Shown: positions 32,325 to 43,272, counted from the stretch's first letter. The stretch: DNA of 64,000 bases from Bathynomus jamesi (GCA_023014485.1 JAJOZX010006134.1:139501-203500); one strand, 5' to 3'. A program made the numbers and translations. The notes: generated from the letters alone by a model not told the origin.

Positions 32325-32665
32325 ATATGCAGAATGTGTAGTGTTCCCAAATTAAAGGCCCGACAAGGGACCTCCTCAACATTGAAGGAAAATAGCTTGG
32401 TTTGTCAGGGGGTCAAGACTTTTAACCAGCTTCCAAAGGACCTCAGAAACGTTACAGGGTCAAAGTTGAAGTCTTCAAGAGAAGACTAGATGCCTGGCTC
32501 AGGACGGTACCAGATGAGCCGGGTGTACCTGTCTATGTGCGGTGGAGAGCACAAGAGAGCAACTCGCTCCTCCACCAAGCCAGGCCTAGATGCGGGGCCA
32601 CCAGCTTGACGTTCGTGTGAAGAGAGACCAACATATGGAACCTGAACAAGGTTAACGAGGTATCG
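32325..32665 (+). pseudogene. 3' end of the non-LTR family, RT deleted
   Basis: Across frames it reads KTFNQLPKDLRNVTG, then DEPGVPVY-like and SSTKPGLDAG words, the C-terminal signature also seen at 60.18-60.40 kb (KLFNVLPKELRNLQ, then KVPDQPCVAGY and SNSLLHQ) and at 42.63-42.76 kb. Between ORF1 and this piece the whole reverse transcriptase is missing, so the element is internally deleted. Confidence 0.7.
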
Positions 32666-32939
32666 TAAAATCCCGTTCTAACGAATACTATTTTAACGAA
32701 AATCCCCTTTCTCCAAAAAGTAGACGACTGGTACTCAAACAGAAAAAAATGGTGGCCAGTAGTTCTGGAATTGGTCGTTTTCTTACACATTATGAAAACT
32801 GAACTTGTGATGTAATTTTATATTGTTTTTATGTGTATGTATGTATGTACATTTGTATGTTTTTATATCTATTACTGTATACAACATAACTTGTGTGGTT
32901 AATAGTAGTAAAATAAAGATAAGCCATTACAATATTTTA

Positions 32940-33117
32940 TTATTCCTTTATTATCAGTAAATATACGTATGTACTTTATTTGTGTTTTAGGATAATCATT
33001 ACACTAAAATTACAAATTTCTGCTTCTCCAAAAAACTTTTTTTTTACGAAAAGAGCTTGGTCCCAACCTCTTTCATTAGAATCGGATTTTATTGTAATAT
33101 GTACAGTGTGTGTGTGT

Positions 33118-33148
<31 letters not shown>

Positions 33149-33346
33149 CGCGTGTGTAAGTGATTATTCAGTAAATACAGAAACAACATTATATCCTCAC
33201 TGCTTAGAAACGCTGATTGCATTTTATCTTAGCAATATATTGTTGCATCAACAGTACATTAATATTAATTTGTGAACTGTTACAAATATCAACCACATTT
33301 CAACGATATTAGTCACGCATCAGTAGTCGATCCATCAACTGTGCTA

Positions 33347-33398
<52 letters not shown>

Positions 33399-33400
33399 CA

Positions 33401-33443
<43 letters not shown>

Positions 33444-33603
33444 TTCCTTTATTATCAGTAAATATACGTATGTACTTTATTTGTGTTTTAGGATAATCAT
33501 TACACTAAAATTACAAATTTCTGCTTCTCCAAAAAACTTTTTTTTTACGAAAAGAGCTTGGTCCCAACCTCTTTCATTAGAATCGGATTTTATTGTAATA
33601 TGT

Positions 33604-33644
<41 letters not shown>

Positions 33645-33842
33645 GTGATTATTCAGTAAATACAGAAACAACATTATATCCTCACTGCTTAGAAACGCTG
33701 ATTGCATTTTATCTTAGCAATATATTGTTGCATCAACAGTACAATAATATTAATTTGTGAACTGTTACAAATATCAACCACATTTCAACGATATTAGTCA
33801 CGCATCAGTAGTCGATCCATCAACTGTGCTACCTATATATAT

Positions 33843-33850
<8 letters not shown>
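32940..33850. repeat. 501-bp tandem duplication with microsatellites
   Basis: The block starting TTATTCCTTTATTATCAGTA at 32940 restarts at 33441. The two copies share TTCTGCTTCTCCAAAAAAC, AATCGGATTTTATTGTAATA and CATCAACTGTGCTACC with only isolated differences. The copies differ mainly in their (TG)n and (TA)n lengths (33107-33156, 33351-33440, 33608-33641, 33835-33898). Confidence 0.9.
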
Positions 33851-33899
<49 letters not shown>

Positions 33900-34035
33900 G
33901 TAGGTAATAGCATGGTTGATCGCTCGACTGTTGATGCCTGGCTGATATCGTTAAAATGTGGTTAATATTTGTGACAGATCACAAATTAATATTGATGTAC
34001 TGTTGAGATAGAAATATGTTGATAAGATAAAGTGC
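33900..34035. repeat. inverted, diverged partner of the duplicated block
   Basis: The reverse complement of 33705-33835 is recognisable here at roughly 80% identity (ATATCGTTAAAATGTGGTTA, then AAATTAATATTGATGTACTG and GCAATCAGCGTTTCC), with a (TA)n tract between the two arms. This suggests the duplicated block is one arm of an older inverted-repeat element. Confidence 0.7.
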
Positions 34036-34541
34036 AATCAGCGTTTCCAAAAACTACACCACACGCACTTTACGTCAAAAGATAGAGGGCGTCGTCGTGA
34101 ATAATTTGATTTGAGCATCAAACAAATTCGTTCACTACAAAAAAGTTTAAAGCAAAGTTTATGTGACCAAAAAAGTTGTTCGGCTGAGTAAATCGTCACG
34201 CCTCTTGCCGGCAGCACGCAAAAACAAAATTTTGGCTATTTCATAATGTGTTGTTTGCGATACAAAATAATAAATAATTTTGTGCATCTAGTCAGACCAT
34301 GCTTGTACCAAATTTTATCTCTTATAAAATCGAGAAAAGGCAAGTCAGCCTTAAATTTTAAAAAATACCATAGCCAACAAGATTTTGAGGTTCACATCCA
34401 AAGCCCGTGAGACCAAATTTTTGAAGCTGCATTCAAAATGTAATTGGTTTGTGAGCTGTTACATTCTCACTGGCTTAAAAACTCCTGTTCAAAAGGTAGA
34501 TGAGCGCTGATTTTGTGCATAATTTGTGTTTAAAACAAAAT

Positions 34542-36926
34542 AGTCCAGTAGATATTGACGTGCTTTGGGCCGAACCCTAACATTTAGTATAATAGCCATT
34601 TTTTTTTACCAAAACTTTATATATGAATGCCCTATAACAAAAAAAATTCAACCAAAATCATCCATGGGGAACCTTGTTTTTTCAACATTTGAATGTCATC
34701 ATAGTGGCAAAAAAGGTCACTGAATTATGTACTGTGATTAGAACCATGACTTGTTTCATAATAGTAGTTACTGATGTTGCTAGTAAATTAGAAAGCTATC
34801 GATACAAAGTCAGACTAACTCAAAGGGCTTAACAAATCTGGTAGTATATAATTGGTTGTATATACGAGTAATTGTAATTGATATCTGCTTGATGTTTAAT
34901 GTCCAAACTTTCTAACGTGTGGCTCAGGCTTCTTGCAGATTGTAATTTGTGCATCTCTGTTCTTTTTTCAGATTAGTCAGAATGGAAGAAAACATGGCTT
35001 CTACTTCAAGCATACCAAATTGTGTTGTTTATGGTGTCAGTATTGGTTGTAGTGAAAGATCACTATGTCAGAAAGGACTTGCTGCGCTGACTGCAATATC
35101 CCAAAAGCGTAGTGACGGACTGCATGGACAGCTTGCTACACCCAGTGATCATTTTGTTCATGACAAATGCTACAAAACCTACACTGCATCTAAGAATGTC
35201 ACCAAGGCTATCAAGACCCGAGATACAGATGGAGAAATAGAATCACCTGCACCTACCCTGAGCTCTGCAAACACACCCTATGACTATCAAACCCACTGCC
35301 TGATATGTGCCGAGAACCGTGACTTGGAAGCTACTTCTCGACACCCTGAACGTTACTCTGGAATTGTAGTGTTGAGATGATAAGCAAAGAGAAGACCAGC
35401 ATAATTCAAAACACCCTACTGAATATGTGACCAAAGCCAAGACATCCTAGCTTTAAATGTAAAAGCCAGGGGTGTTTGCTGGTGACATCCGTGCTGTGGA
35501 AGCCAAGTGTCATCGAGCATGCATGCAGACATTTATGTCTAAAAAAATATCATCCACATTGGCAGTACTGCAAAAGCAAACGTTCGCAATCTGAACTCAT
35601 TGAACGATGAAGCATTTATTAAACTCTGTGAGTGGCTCCAAACTTCTGAAGAAAGAGCGTATACACTAAAAGAACTTCAATCACGGCTTTATACATACCT
35701 ACCAGAAGGCGTACCAGCATACAGCACTCTCCATATTCAAAGACGTCTGATTGAGCACTTTGGCCAGCGGCTGACAATAACAAATGTTGAAGGTAGAGCT
35801 AATATCGTCACACTGAATGAAGCAGCTACATCCATTCTACATAAATCATATTTGACTTCAACAGTGGACGGAGATGACGAAGAGAATATCAGACTCGCAA
35901 AACTAGTTGGAATTAACACAAAACAAGAACTTCTAAATATTGATCAACCAACATAGGTGTATCCAACACCTTCAGATATAGACCTTTACAAAGTTTAAGG
36001 TGAAATTCCCAATTTGTAAAGTTGGAGAGCAGTTTGTGGCAACATGGTACAGTGATGGAAGCAAAGTCAAGGAATTGGATGAACTACGATATCTATATGC
36101 CATTTCCCCCAAATATGTTCCTGTTGAACACATGCACCCCACGACCAGAGTCTGTTACTTCCACTGCCTCAGAGTTCACCATCAAGTTAGTACGTGGCGC
36201 AATTTGAAAACTGTGCTGAACAGAGAAGAGTATGGGTTTAAGCTTGAGGCTGGAACGGTCACCCCCATTATTACAGACATGGCCCCTGCACCACCTGTGT
36301 TGCTAGTAGATATCAGATACTCTTGCAAAAGCAGTAAGCGCATGTGTGTGTCATGCAGTTGCGCTAGGGAAAACCTTGCCTGCAGCATGCACTGTAAGTG
36401 CACTGGGGAGTGTGAAAACAGTGTACCTCGCATTTGAATTATTGAAGAAAATGATGAAACGGTATGAAATGCTCTAACTGTAACAATTGAGCTTATGTAA
36501 AACTTTCGACATTTCATTATAAATTGTTGAATTCACTGTGTTCATGGAACATTGTGATGAACAAATCAATTCCATATGATTTGACAAACCTAAATGACTC
36601 CACTGTTTTCATAACTGTTCTTTTAAAGGCATATATAATTGACAAAATTGGCGATTAAGTATGACAATAATAAAAAGCGACAATAAATGTTCTTATCTGG
36701 TATATTTCATAACAGTCCAATCATGTGCATGTTGCATAATAAAGATCAGATACAAATTCTTACTATTATCGGCGGCCATTTTGAATTATTTGGATAAAAC
36801 ATGGTTCTCCTGGGTTGATTCGGATTGAATTTTTTCTGTAGTTATTTGGCACTAATATAAAGGGATTAGCACCAAAACACGGCTGTTATACTAAATGTTA
36901 GGGTTCTCGTCAATTTCTACTGGACT
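34542..36926 (+). mobile_element. inverted-repeat transposon carrying a CXC-tail protein
   Basis: AGTCCAGTAGATATTGACG and AACCCTAACATTTAGTATAA at the left match, in reverse complement, TTATACTAAATGTTAGGGTT and CGTCAATTTCTACTGGACT at the right. The left arm has an 11-base insertion between the two words. A target duplication is not evident. The coding segment lies between the arms, so the protein is probably element-encoded. Confidence 0.65.
34982..36437 (+). pseudogene. unclassified transposon protein: zinc-binding N-part and CXC tail
   Basis: From ATG 34982 (MEENMASTSSIPNC) the first frame has cysteine-rich pairs (CVVYG; HDKCYKTYT; HCLICAE) typical of the N-terminus of long transposon-like proteins in arthropods and cnidarians. 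After a stop at 35378 and a degraded stretch (AGDIRAVEAKCHRAC), a second frame (35600-35956) and a third (36000-36437) follow. The third ends CKSSKRMCVSCSCARENLAC then SMHCKCTGECEN, a TSO1/tesmin-like CXC zinc cluster. The usual central domain between LNIDQPT and KVGEQF appears shortened. An acceptor-like TTTTTTCAG lies just before the ATG (ending at 34971). Function is not known; DNA binding by the CXC part is inference from the motif. Confidence 0.7.
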
Positions 36927-37121
36927 GAAATGGCGTTGGCTACTAAAATTATGGACCAGTCTGAAAAATGTGTCCTGCAGAAAGGTAAATCTTTTTTTTT
37001 TTGGCATAATAATAAACTTTAAAAAGAACTAGACAAGAATAACACTAAAAAACATTTTGTGTTGTACAATTAAAATTAAAAAAATAAACTATACTTAGCT
37101 GCAGCTCCTACAAAGAATATA
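36927..37121. other. intergenic, nothing recognised
   Basis: AT-rich with a T-run near 36990; no element ends apart from those flanking it. Confidence 0.5.
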
Positions 37122-37236
37122 CGAGGGTGGGCTGAAAAGTAATGTCTCCACTCAAATAAATTTCAAACGGGTTGAAGGATTTTATCGAAACAAAAGCAAA
37201 TATGTACCTTAGAGTTTATTCTTCAAAACAATACAT

Positions 37237-37483
37237 TTACTTTTCTATAAAATCACCCTCTACCTCGATACATTTACGCCAACGATAAATGAGTTTTTGA
37301 AATCCATCCCGGTAAAACTCGGAGCTTTGACTACGAAACCAAAATTTCACAGCGGCCTTAACTTCGTCAGATTCGTAGCGATTTCTACGGAGATGTTCTT
37401 TAAGTTTAGGAAAGAGGTGAAAATCGCATGGTATCGCGGGTACATAGTGGATGCGGCAAGTCGGTGAATTGCAGATCCTCAAT
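37237..37483 (-). pseudogene. mariner transposase, C-terminal part
   Basis: Continues from the hAT insertion site. After a local frameshift it reads IPCDFHLFPKLKEHLRRNRY (third catalytic Asp in the PxD-FHLF block), KAAVKFWFRSQSSEFYRDGF, QKLIYRWRKCIEVEGDFIEK. Together with the N-terminal part it covers a full-length mariner transposase of about 340 residues. Confidence 0.88.
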
Positions 37484-37745
37484 CAGAGCTGGGCAGTATT
37501 TAAATACATTTGTATTTAAATACGTATTTAAATACATTTGTGTATTTAGAACTGTATTTATAAATACATTGTTTTTCATGTATTTAAATATAGTATTTAA
37601 ATACTTTAATGAGTATTTAAATACAATGTATTTAAATACTCAAAATATAAAAATGTAAATACTTTTACTGGTTTAATACACGTTCTGTACTAGCACAGTA
37701 CGACGCGTCGACAGTGTAGTACAGCATGGTTCATGTTTCAACAGT

Positions 37746-37937
37746 TTGGGAAAACATCCTCTCATAAAAAGACTGTTCCTCCGCTATAACACGACATTAC
37801 CATCTTCGGCACCGGTAGAGCGAATATTCTCATTCGCGGGAATCACTTTGACTCCCAAAAGAAACTCTCTTTCAGACAAAACTTTTGAAAGATTGGTTTT
37901 GATCCGCAGCAACCGTGAAATAAAAGAGAATTCGTAA
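37746..37937 (+). pseudogene. hAT dimerisation-domain fragment
   Basis: About 63 residues: HPLIKRLFLRYNTTLPSSAP, VERIFSFAGITLTPKRNSLS, DKTFERLVLIRSN. This is the conserved C-terminal hATC domain (SSAPVERxFS) through which hAT transposases oligomerise. It closely resembles the end of the transposase at 47.9-51.0 kb (TTLPSSAPVERLFSFAGMVH), but belongs to a different element family judging by the ends. Everything upstream (BED finger, DDE core) is missing. Confidence 0.88.
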
Positions 37938-38385
37938 GGTGCCTTATGTTTATGTTTACGTCTTATGTTTACGTTTATGTCTCATCTACTCATTAATTGT
38001 TACTCATTTTGCAATGATATAACACTGGGGAACAAATTTCAACTTTTTGTCCATTGAATTAGATTTGACAGTTAGTTCTAGGTAATTTGGGTGCGCTGAG
38101 CACGAATTTTTACTCGGGTTTGCTCTATCAGGTCCTGATTTTGCTCAACACCCCTCCTCTTTCGTCGTATTCATAAAAAGGTTTTTTTCTCAATACTCGC
38201 TGTCTTTTTGCAGTTACACATTATGCAACTAGGTTTTTATCTAGGTATTTGTACCTATTGTTATGGTATTGTTGTATTATGTATATTTTTATATGTAACA
38301 CCCTAAAAATATTTTTAATTTTGTCATTTTTAACCCATTTTAATATTAGTAAATTAAGCTAAAAATATCATAGAATTCTAAAATT

Positions 38386-38444
38386 TTCTCGAGCGTTCCT
38401 GTTCTCTGTAGAGTATTCTAGAGGGACAACTAAAATATATAAAA
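38386..38444 (+). promoter_or_regulatory. TATA promoter with heat-shock-element-like repeats (TAA element)
   Basis: The pentamer-like order TTC-tc-GAG-cg-TTC (38386-38398) and TTC-ta-GAG (38416-38423) precedes a TATAAAA at 38438-38444. A TCAGTC-repeat region that could serve as initiator follows (38468-38505). The match to heat-shock elements is imperfect here (GAG in place of GAA) but perfect in the sister copy at 43.24 kb. Confidence 0.5.
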
Positions 38445-38783
38445 GCGACTCGTTTCCAGAGTTAATCAGTCAATTCAATCAGTCAGTCAGTCAGTCAGTC
38501 AGTCGAGTTAGTTAATTAAGTTTGGGCATTAACATAATTTTGAATTGGCATATGATTTAGTGAGTAATTTTGTCATCGTGATTTAATATAGTTGATTTAA
38601 TTAGACGTAATTTATTTGTACCTACTCATCCGTGTTTCTAGTTTAATTTCATAGATTGTAAGTACCTATTCATAATAAGTACCTATTTAAACTAATTTTT
38701 GTGTTTATATTTCAGATTTTCTTAAATTTATATGAATTAAGGGCTTTAAATACCTTTACAAATTGGCAGAACAATCAAGCAAT

Positions 38784-40733
38784 ATGTCATCAAGCACTAG
38801 AAAGTTCAAATGCAAAAACAACCCTGATTCCTTCTGTTATATATGTGGAAATTTTACACTTCCACATCAACGAGCAAATATAACTGACTTCGTAAAAAGA
38901 GCTTACTTAGCTTATTTTGGCATAAAACTGCGGGACCAAGATAAATCGTGGGCTCCACATAAAGCCTGCACTATATGCATTGAAAGACTGCGACATTGGA
39001 CGAAGGGTTCGGATTCAAAAATACCTTTGGAGTTCCGATGGTAAGTTTATGATTTCATAAAACTACGTAATTTAATCACTAGTATACTGTAACTTACCTA
39101 AATGTAATTGTAACTTAGGTACATAAACAAAAATTTACAGAAAATGTTTATAAGAATCTCAAATATTGCATAAGGTTGAAACACATAGAAATGTTAAATG
39201 TTTGGGTGATAACTTTTGATAAAATTCATAAAAACAAGTCTCTCGTCGCTTTTGTTAACGCTTTACAATTTTTTTTCCATATCAGGTGTGGCGAGAGCCT
39301 ACTAACCACGAGACCGATTGCTACCTTTGCTTTGTCAAGACTTCGGGCTTCACTAAGAAAAATAAACATTGTATCGAGTACCCAAATTTCGACACCGCGA
39401 TACGACCTGTGCTACATTCAATGAGATCCCCATTCCAAAATTTAAGGGTCTGCCAACTCAAGAATTAGTTGAAGATGTTCCTGAAAATATTGTTATGCAC
39501 TTTGAGGAGTCAGACACCGATTTTGACCCCAGCGTATTTGAAAGTCAAAACGATCCGCAAAAGTTTAACCAGGCCGAGTTGAATGATCTTGTAAGGGATC
39601 TAAATTTGCCAAAAAAGGCTGCGGAAATTTTAGCTTCAAGACTTAAAGAGAAAAACTTGCTTACTTCAAACACATACATTTCATTTTACAGAAAAAGAGA
39701 AGAACTTGTTAAATATTTTAGAACAGAGGATAGTTTAGTATATTGCTGCGACATAGTTGGTTTGTTAAAGAAGATGGGGGTTGAGTCTTACGATGCAAAT
39801 GATTGGCGCTTGTTTTTAGACAGTTCGAAAAGAAGTCTTAAGTGTGTGTTGTTGCATAATGGCAATCTATACGGCTCGATACCGATTGGGCACTCAACAA
39901 AATTAAAAGAAAAGTATGAACATATAGAAAAGGTTTTAAATCTTATCAAATATAGGGAGCACGAGTGGATCATATGTGTTGACTTAAAAATGGTTAATTT
40001 TCTGCTAGGACAACAAGGAGGGTATACTAAATATCCCTGCTTCCTTTGCTTATGGGACAGCAGAGCCAAGGAAGAACATTATTTCAAACAAATCTGGCCA
40101 GCACGAACATCACTTACTGTCGGAGAAAAAAACGTAATTAATCCACCTTTAGTGAGCAGAGATAAAATCATATTTCCTCCTCTGCATATAAAACTAGGCC
40201 TCATTAAACAATATGTAAAAGCTTTAGATACGAACGGCGAGTGTTTCAAATACATAACTTCAAAATTTCCAAGTTTAAGTTATGAAAAAATCAAGGCGGG
40301 AATTTTCGACGGTCCACAAATAAGAACAATGATTAAAGACAGCAATTTTCCTAATGTCATGAATGAACGCGAAAAAAATGGCTGGTTCTCATTCGTGGAC
40401 TTGATAGAAAACTTTTTAGGCAATTATAGGGCAGATAACTACGAAGAAATCGTAAAAAAACTTTTAAGGGACTACAAAGAGTTAGGTTGCAATATGAGCA
40501 TAAAAATGCATTTTTTGAATAGCCATCTTGACCAATTTCCAAGTAATTTAGGTGATGTAAGTGACGAACAAGGGGAGAGATTCCACCAAGATATCAAAAT
40601 TATGGAGGAACGGTACCAAGGCCGCTGGGATTCCCACATGATGGCTGATTACTGCTGGTGCTTGAAAAGAGACCTGCCATCAACAAGCAAATACGCTAGA
40701 AAGTCTTACAAAAGAAAATTTTTGCCACAGTGA
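38784..40733 (+). CDS. TAA-family transposase-like protein, two exons, two 1-bp frameshifts
   Basis: Start chosen at ATG 38784 (MSSSTRKFKCKNNPDSFCYI); the codons before it are 5' UTR, which may hold a small intron (38658-38715). Exon 1 ends at ATG/GTAAGT (39040) and exon 2 begins after TTCCATATCAG (39286), giving GVPM-VWREPTNHETDCYLC once a one-base shift near 39022 is allowed. A second one-base loss lies near 39419. The N-terminus has CYIC and CTICIERLRHW zinc-binding pairs and a CYLC pair in exon 2. The core (about residues 250-500) has conserved blocks CVDLKMVNFLLGQQGGYTKY, PCFLCLWDSRA and LHIKLGLIKQYVKAL. The end carries NMSIKMHFLNSHLDQFPSNL, SDEQGERFHQDI and MMADYCW. Asp in VDLK, Asp in WDSRA and Glu in DEQGER are candidate catalytic residues (inference). 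The family is common in arthropods but unnamed to me. Confidence 0.85.
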
Positions 40734-41363
40734 AAGCTTCATATCTGTTTTGTTTTTTTTTTAAGTCATTTCTATCGTTATAATGTAATTTTACTGTAGT
40801 TTGAACTGCTTGTATTCATGAAACTTGAAAAAAAATTTAACACATGACTTAATTTTTTAGTCCTAATTTGAAAAATCTGGAAAATGGCACATAGGCTGTC
40901 GACAAGAATCAGGACCTGATAGAGCCAAACCGAGTTGAAATTCGTATTCAGCGCACCCAAATTACCTAGAATCAAGTGTCAGATATCATTCAATAAAATA
41001 CGTGTTGCCCAGTGTAATGAGTATAATATGTCACTGGTTGAACATCGTAAGTTCTAAGTTCTTTTGTTTTTGTTTTGTTCTAAAAAGGGAAATATATAAT
41101 CGGAAATTAGATTGTACTATTTCTTTATCCTTTATCAAGCATTTTATATTGTTGTTACTCATGAATTAGTGAATGCATATGTTAAAATTTGTATGTATTT
41201 AAAATGTATTTACAAATGTATTTAAATACAATTGATGTATTTTGTATTTAGTATCTAAATACATTCGTAAAATGTATTTAGTATTTAGTATTTAAATACA
41301 TTTCTCCCATGTATTTAGTATTTAGTATTTAAATACATTCACTGTATTTATTGCCCAGCTCTG

Positions 41364-42168
41364 TCCTCAATTACTTCTTGCGTTTGAACACTGGTGTGAC
41401 GCCGTACGTTGTCATGGTGAACAATGACTGTGTTTTTGTGGGTCCAAACCATCCTGATCTGTTTTTTCAACTTCTTCAGAGTTTCAATATAATATACGGA
41501 GTTGATTGCTGTCCCTCTTTCCGTAAAGTCTTCGAGAACAACATTGATATCCCAAAAAACAGTCATCATTTTTCCAGGCGGTTTTTGAACTTTGAATTTT
41601 TTTGGTTGCGGTGAATTTTTGTGCTAATATTCCATGGATTGCCATTTATTTTCAGGGTCATAATGGTGGGGCCCACGACTCATCTCCTGTCACAATGCTG
41701 TGCAGAAATTCATCTTCATTTTCGAAGCGCTGCAGATTTTCTTGACAAATGCGTAGTCTCTCAGTTTTCATCTCGGCAGTGAGCATGCGAGGCACCCTTC
41801 TGGCGCAGACCTTTCGGTAACCGAGAATACTGATGTGTCCCACTCGCTCTTTGGAGATATCGAGCATTGCAGCAATTTCATTTTATTTAATGCGACGATT
41901 TCCACGAATCAGTTCGTTAACGTAGTTCCGATGAGACTCGTCGATTGCCGTTACAGGCCTTCCACTTCGCGGTTTGTCTCGTAAATCTTCTTGCCCTCCT
42001 TCTCCTTTTTTACACTGCCTCGCCCAACGTCGAACGGTATTCACATCAACACTGTTTGCCGTACACAGCTTGCATTCGCTGATGAATGTCTATGGGAGCA
42101 ACACTTTCCGCGGTCAAAAATTCAATTACGGCACGTTGCTTGAAGCGAACGTCTTTACTCCTTTCCAT
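41364..42168 (-). pseudogene. mariner transposase, N-terminal two thirds
   Basis: Starts at ATG 42168-42166 (MERSKDVRFKQRAVIEFL). A helix-turn-helix follows (HQRMQAVYG; VNTVRRWARQCKKGEGG; DLRDKPRSGRP). Then comes the linker and second helix-turn-helix (AAMLDISKERVGHISILGYR, with VCARRVPRML as the usual KVSARWVPR/KLT region), and the catalytic first Asp in VTGDESW. After breaks near 41650, TVIVHHDNVRRHTSVQTQEV carries the second Asp. Translation is broken by several frameshifts and stops, for example near 41880 and 42055. The frame stops at the hAT target site ATTGAGGA and resumes on the far side. Confidence 0.88.
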
Positions 42169-42239
42169 TGTAATCGATACTGAACCAACGTGTGGAATGA
42201 GTGTAGGCTACATTAGGCCGATGATGCGAAATTCGAAAC

Positions 42240-42845
42240 ACAAAATCAGATAGCGATAAATAAAGCAAAAAGAGTAGCGGGACAGGTACTAAGAACGTTC
42301 AAAAGAAGGGACAGGACAGTAATGATTCCCCTACTAAAAACACTGATTATACCAAAACTTGAATACTGCTAATTTTTGACGTCCCCCATATAAAAAGGAA
42401 GAAATTAATAAACTAGAAGAAACGCAATGACATTTCACAGCCAAGATTGATGGCTGCAAAGAACTCAACTACTGGGAAAGACTACGTAAACTAAATCTGT
42501 ACTCCCTGGAAAGAAGAAGAGAGAGGTACACCATAATCTACACATGGAAAATGATCGAAAAACTGGTACCAAACCTAAAACTAAACTCAATTACCATTCA
42601 AACAACACTGGAAAATAGGAAAGGCAGAATGTGTAGTGTTCCCAAATTAAAGGCCGGGTGTACCTGGCTATATATGGTGGAGAGCGCAAGAAAGCAACTC
42701 GCTCCTCCACCAAGCCAGACCTAGAGGCGGGGCGAGAGACCAACGCACGGAACAGCAACAAGGTTAACAAGCTGAGTCTCAAACTCAGGACCTTCATAGC
42801 AACAAATCAACGTTCTACCACTGAGCTACCCTTGGGGGTTATTTA
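42240..42845 (+). pseudogene. non-LTR reverse transcriptase 3' fragment with tRNA-like tail
   Basis: Across frames: AINKAKRVAGQVLRTFKRRD, MIPLLKTLIIPKLEYC, then YSLERRRERYTIIYTWKMIE-like sequence and the family 3' region (CACAAGCCAG, AGCAACTCGCTCCTCCACCA). It matches the C-terminal third of the element at 60.2 kb and the 3' end at 32.3 kb. The minus strand of 42768-42842 reads GGGTAGCTCAGTGGTAGAAC and GAGTTTGAGACTC, a tRNA-like box A/box B pair. Confidence 0.75.
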
Positions 42846-43002
42846 TTTGTCATCTACTCCTTCTGAGTACTTTAAACTTATTTCAGTTGTATAAACCACT
42901 AATATTTTCAAAGCTAATTCTTCAAAGTAGAGTCAGGGAAAAAAGTTCACCGAAAAAAATATATATAGGGAAGATATCCTAACCTGAAAAAATATAATAT
43001 AA
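42846..43002. other. short AT-rich spacer
   Basis: Nothing recognisable; it ends in the TAA that flanks the following transposon. Confidence 0.5.
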
Positions 43003-43235
43003 CACAGGCCTGCGATGGTATTGTTGTCCGAAATATTTTATCACTTAAGTAATAATTTTTGCACGCTGATTCCGAAAATAATATTCATTTTTCGCCATCA
43101 CGTACAGATTTTTCACAAAATGTCATATTTCATATATCATATGTAAGTAATTTTCATTAAAATTGACTCGATTAAATTTTGATTAAAAACTATTGCCAAT
43201 AAATGCTTTCAGATCAGAAGTGACTTCATAGCGTC

Positions 43236-43272
43236 TTCTAGAACATTCGAGAAACGCACTACTAGTATATAA
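43236..43272 (+). promoter_or_regulatory. perfect four-unit heat-shock element upstream of a TATA box
   Basis: 43236-43253 reads TTC-ta-GAA-ca-TTC-ga-GAA, four alternating units with 2-base spacing, the consensus for heat-shock-factor binding. TATATAA follows at 43266-43272, about 120 bases before the ATG at 43391. The position inside the element means the promoter travels with it. Confidence 0.65.

Larger units (their letters stand above)
38023..41014 (+). mobile_element. TAA-flanked transposon, complete copy, unclassified superfamily
   Basis: The element begins CACTGGGGAACAAATTTCAA and ends with the complement, ...CGTGTTGCCCAGTG. Imperfect inverted repeats extend about 118 bases (shared TAGGTAATTTGGGTGCGCTG, CTCTATCAGGTCCTGATT). 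TAA lies directly outside both ends (38020-38022 and 41015-41017). It is inserted inside the hAT element, so it is the youngest of three nested layers. The CACTG ends and a 3-bp duplication recall CACTA/CMC-type elements, but the encoded protein does not look like a CACTA transposase to me. Confidence 0.85.
37484..41363 (+). mobile_element. hAT element, internally deleted, 8-bp duplication TCCTCAAT
   Basis: The ends are CAGAGCTGGGCAGTATTTAA and its complement ...TTATTGCCCAGCTCTG. TCCTCAAT flanks both sides (37476-37483 and 41364-41371). The subterminal regions (37494-37650 and 41195-41350) are arrays of the palindromic word GTATTTAAATAC. Only the hAT C-terminal dimerisation fragment remains inside, next to a nested 3-kb transposon. 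Confidence 0.93.
37122..42235 (-). mobile_element. mariner (DD34D-type), split by a nested hAT element
   Basis: The left end CGAGGGTGGGCTGAAAAGTA follows a TA and is the familiar mariner terminus. The coding strand is minus. The right end is missing: at about 42235 the sequence passes into a retroelement fragment. The element is interrupted between 37484 and 41363. Confidence 0.85.

Noticed and set aside
38023..41014. Calling this element a CACTA transposon
   Set aside because: CACTG ends and 3-bp flanks fit, but the protein has none of the CACTA transposase motifs I would recognise, and the second copy starts CACAGG.
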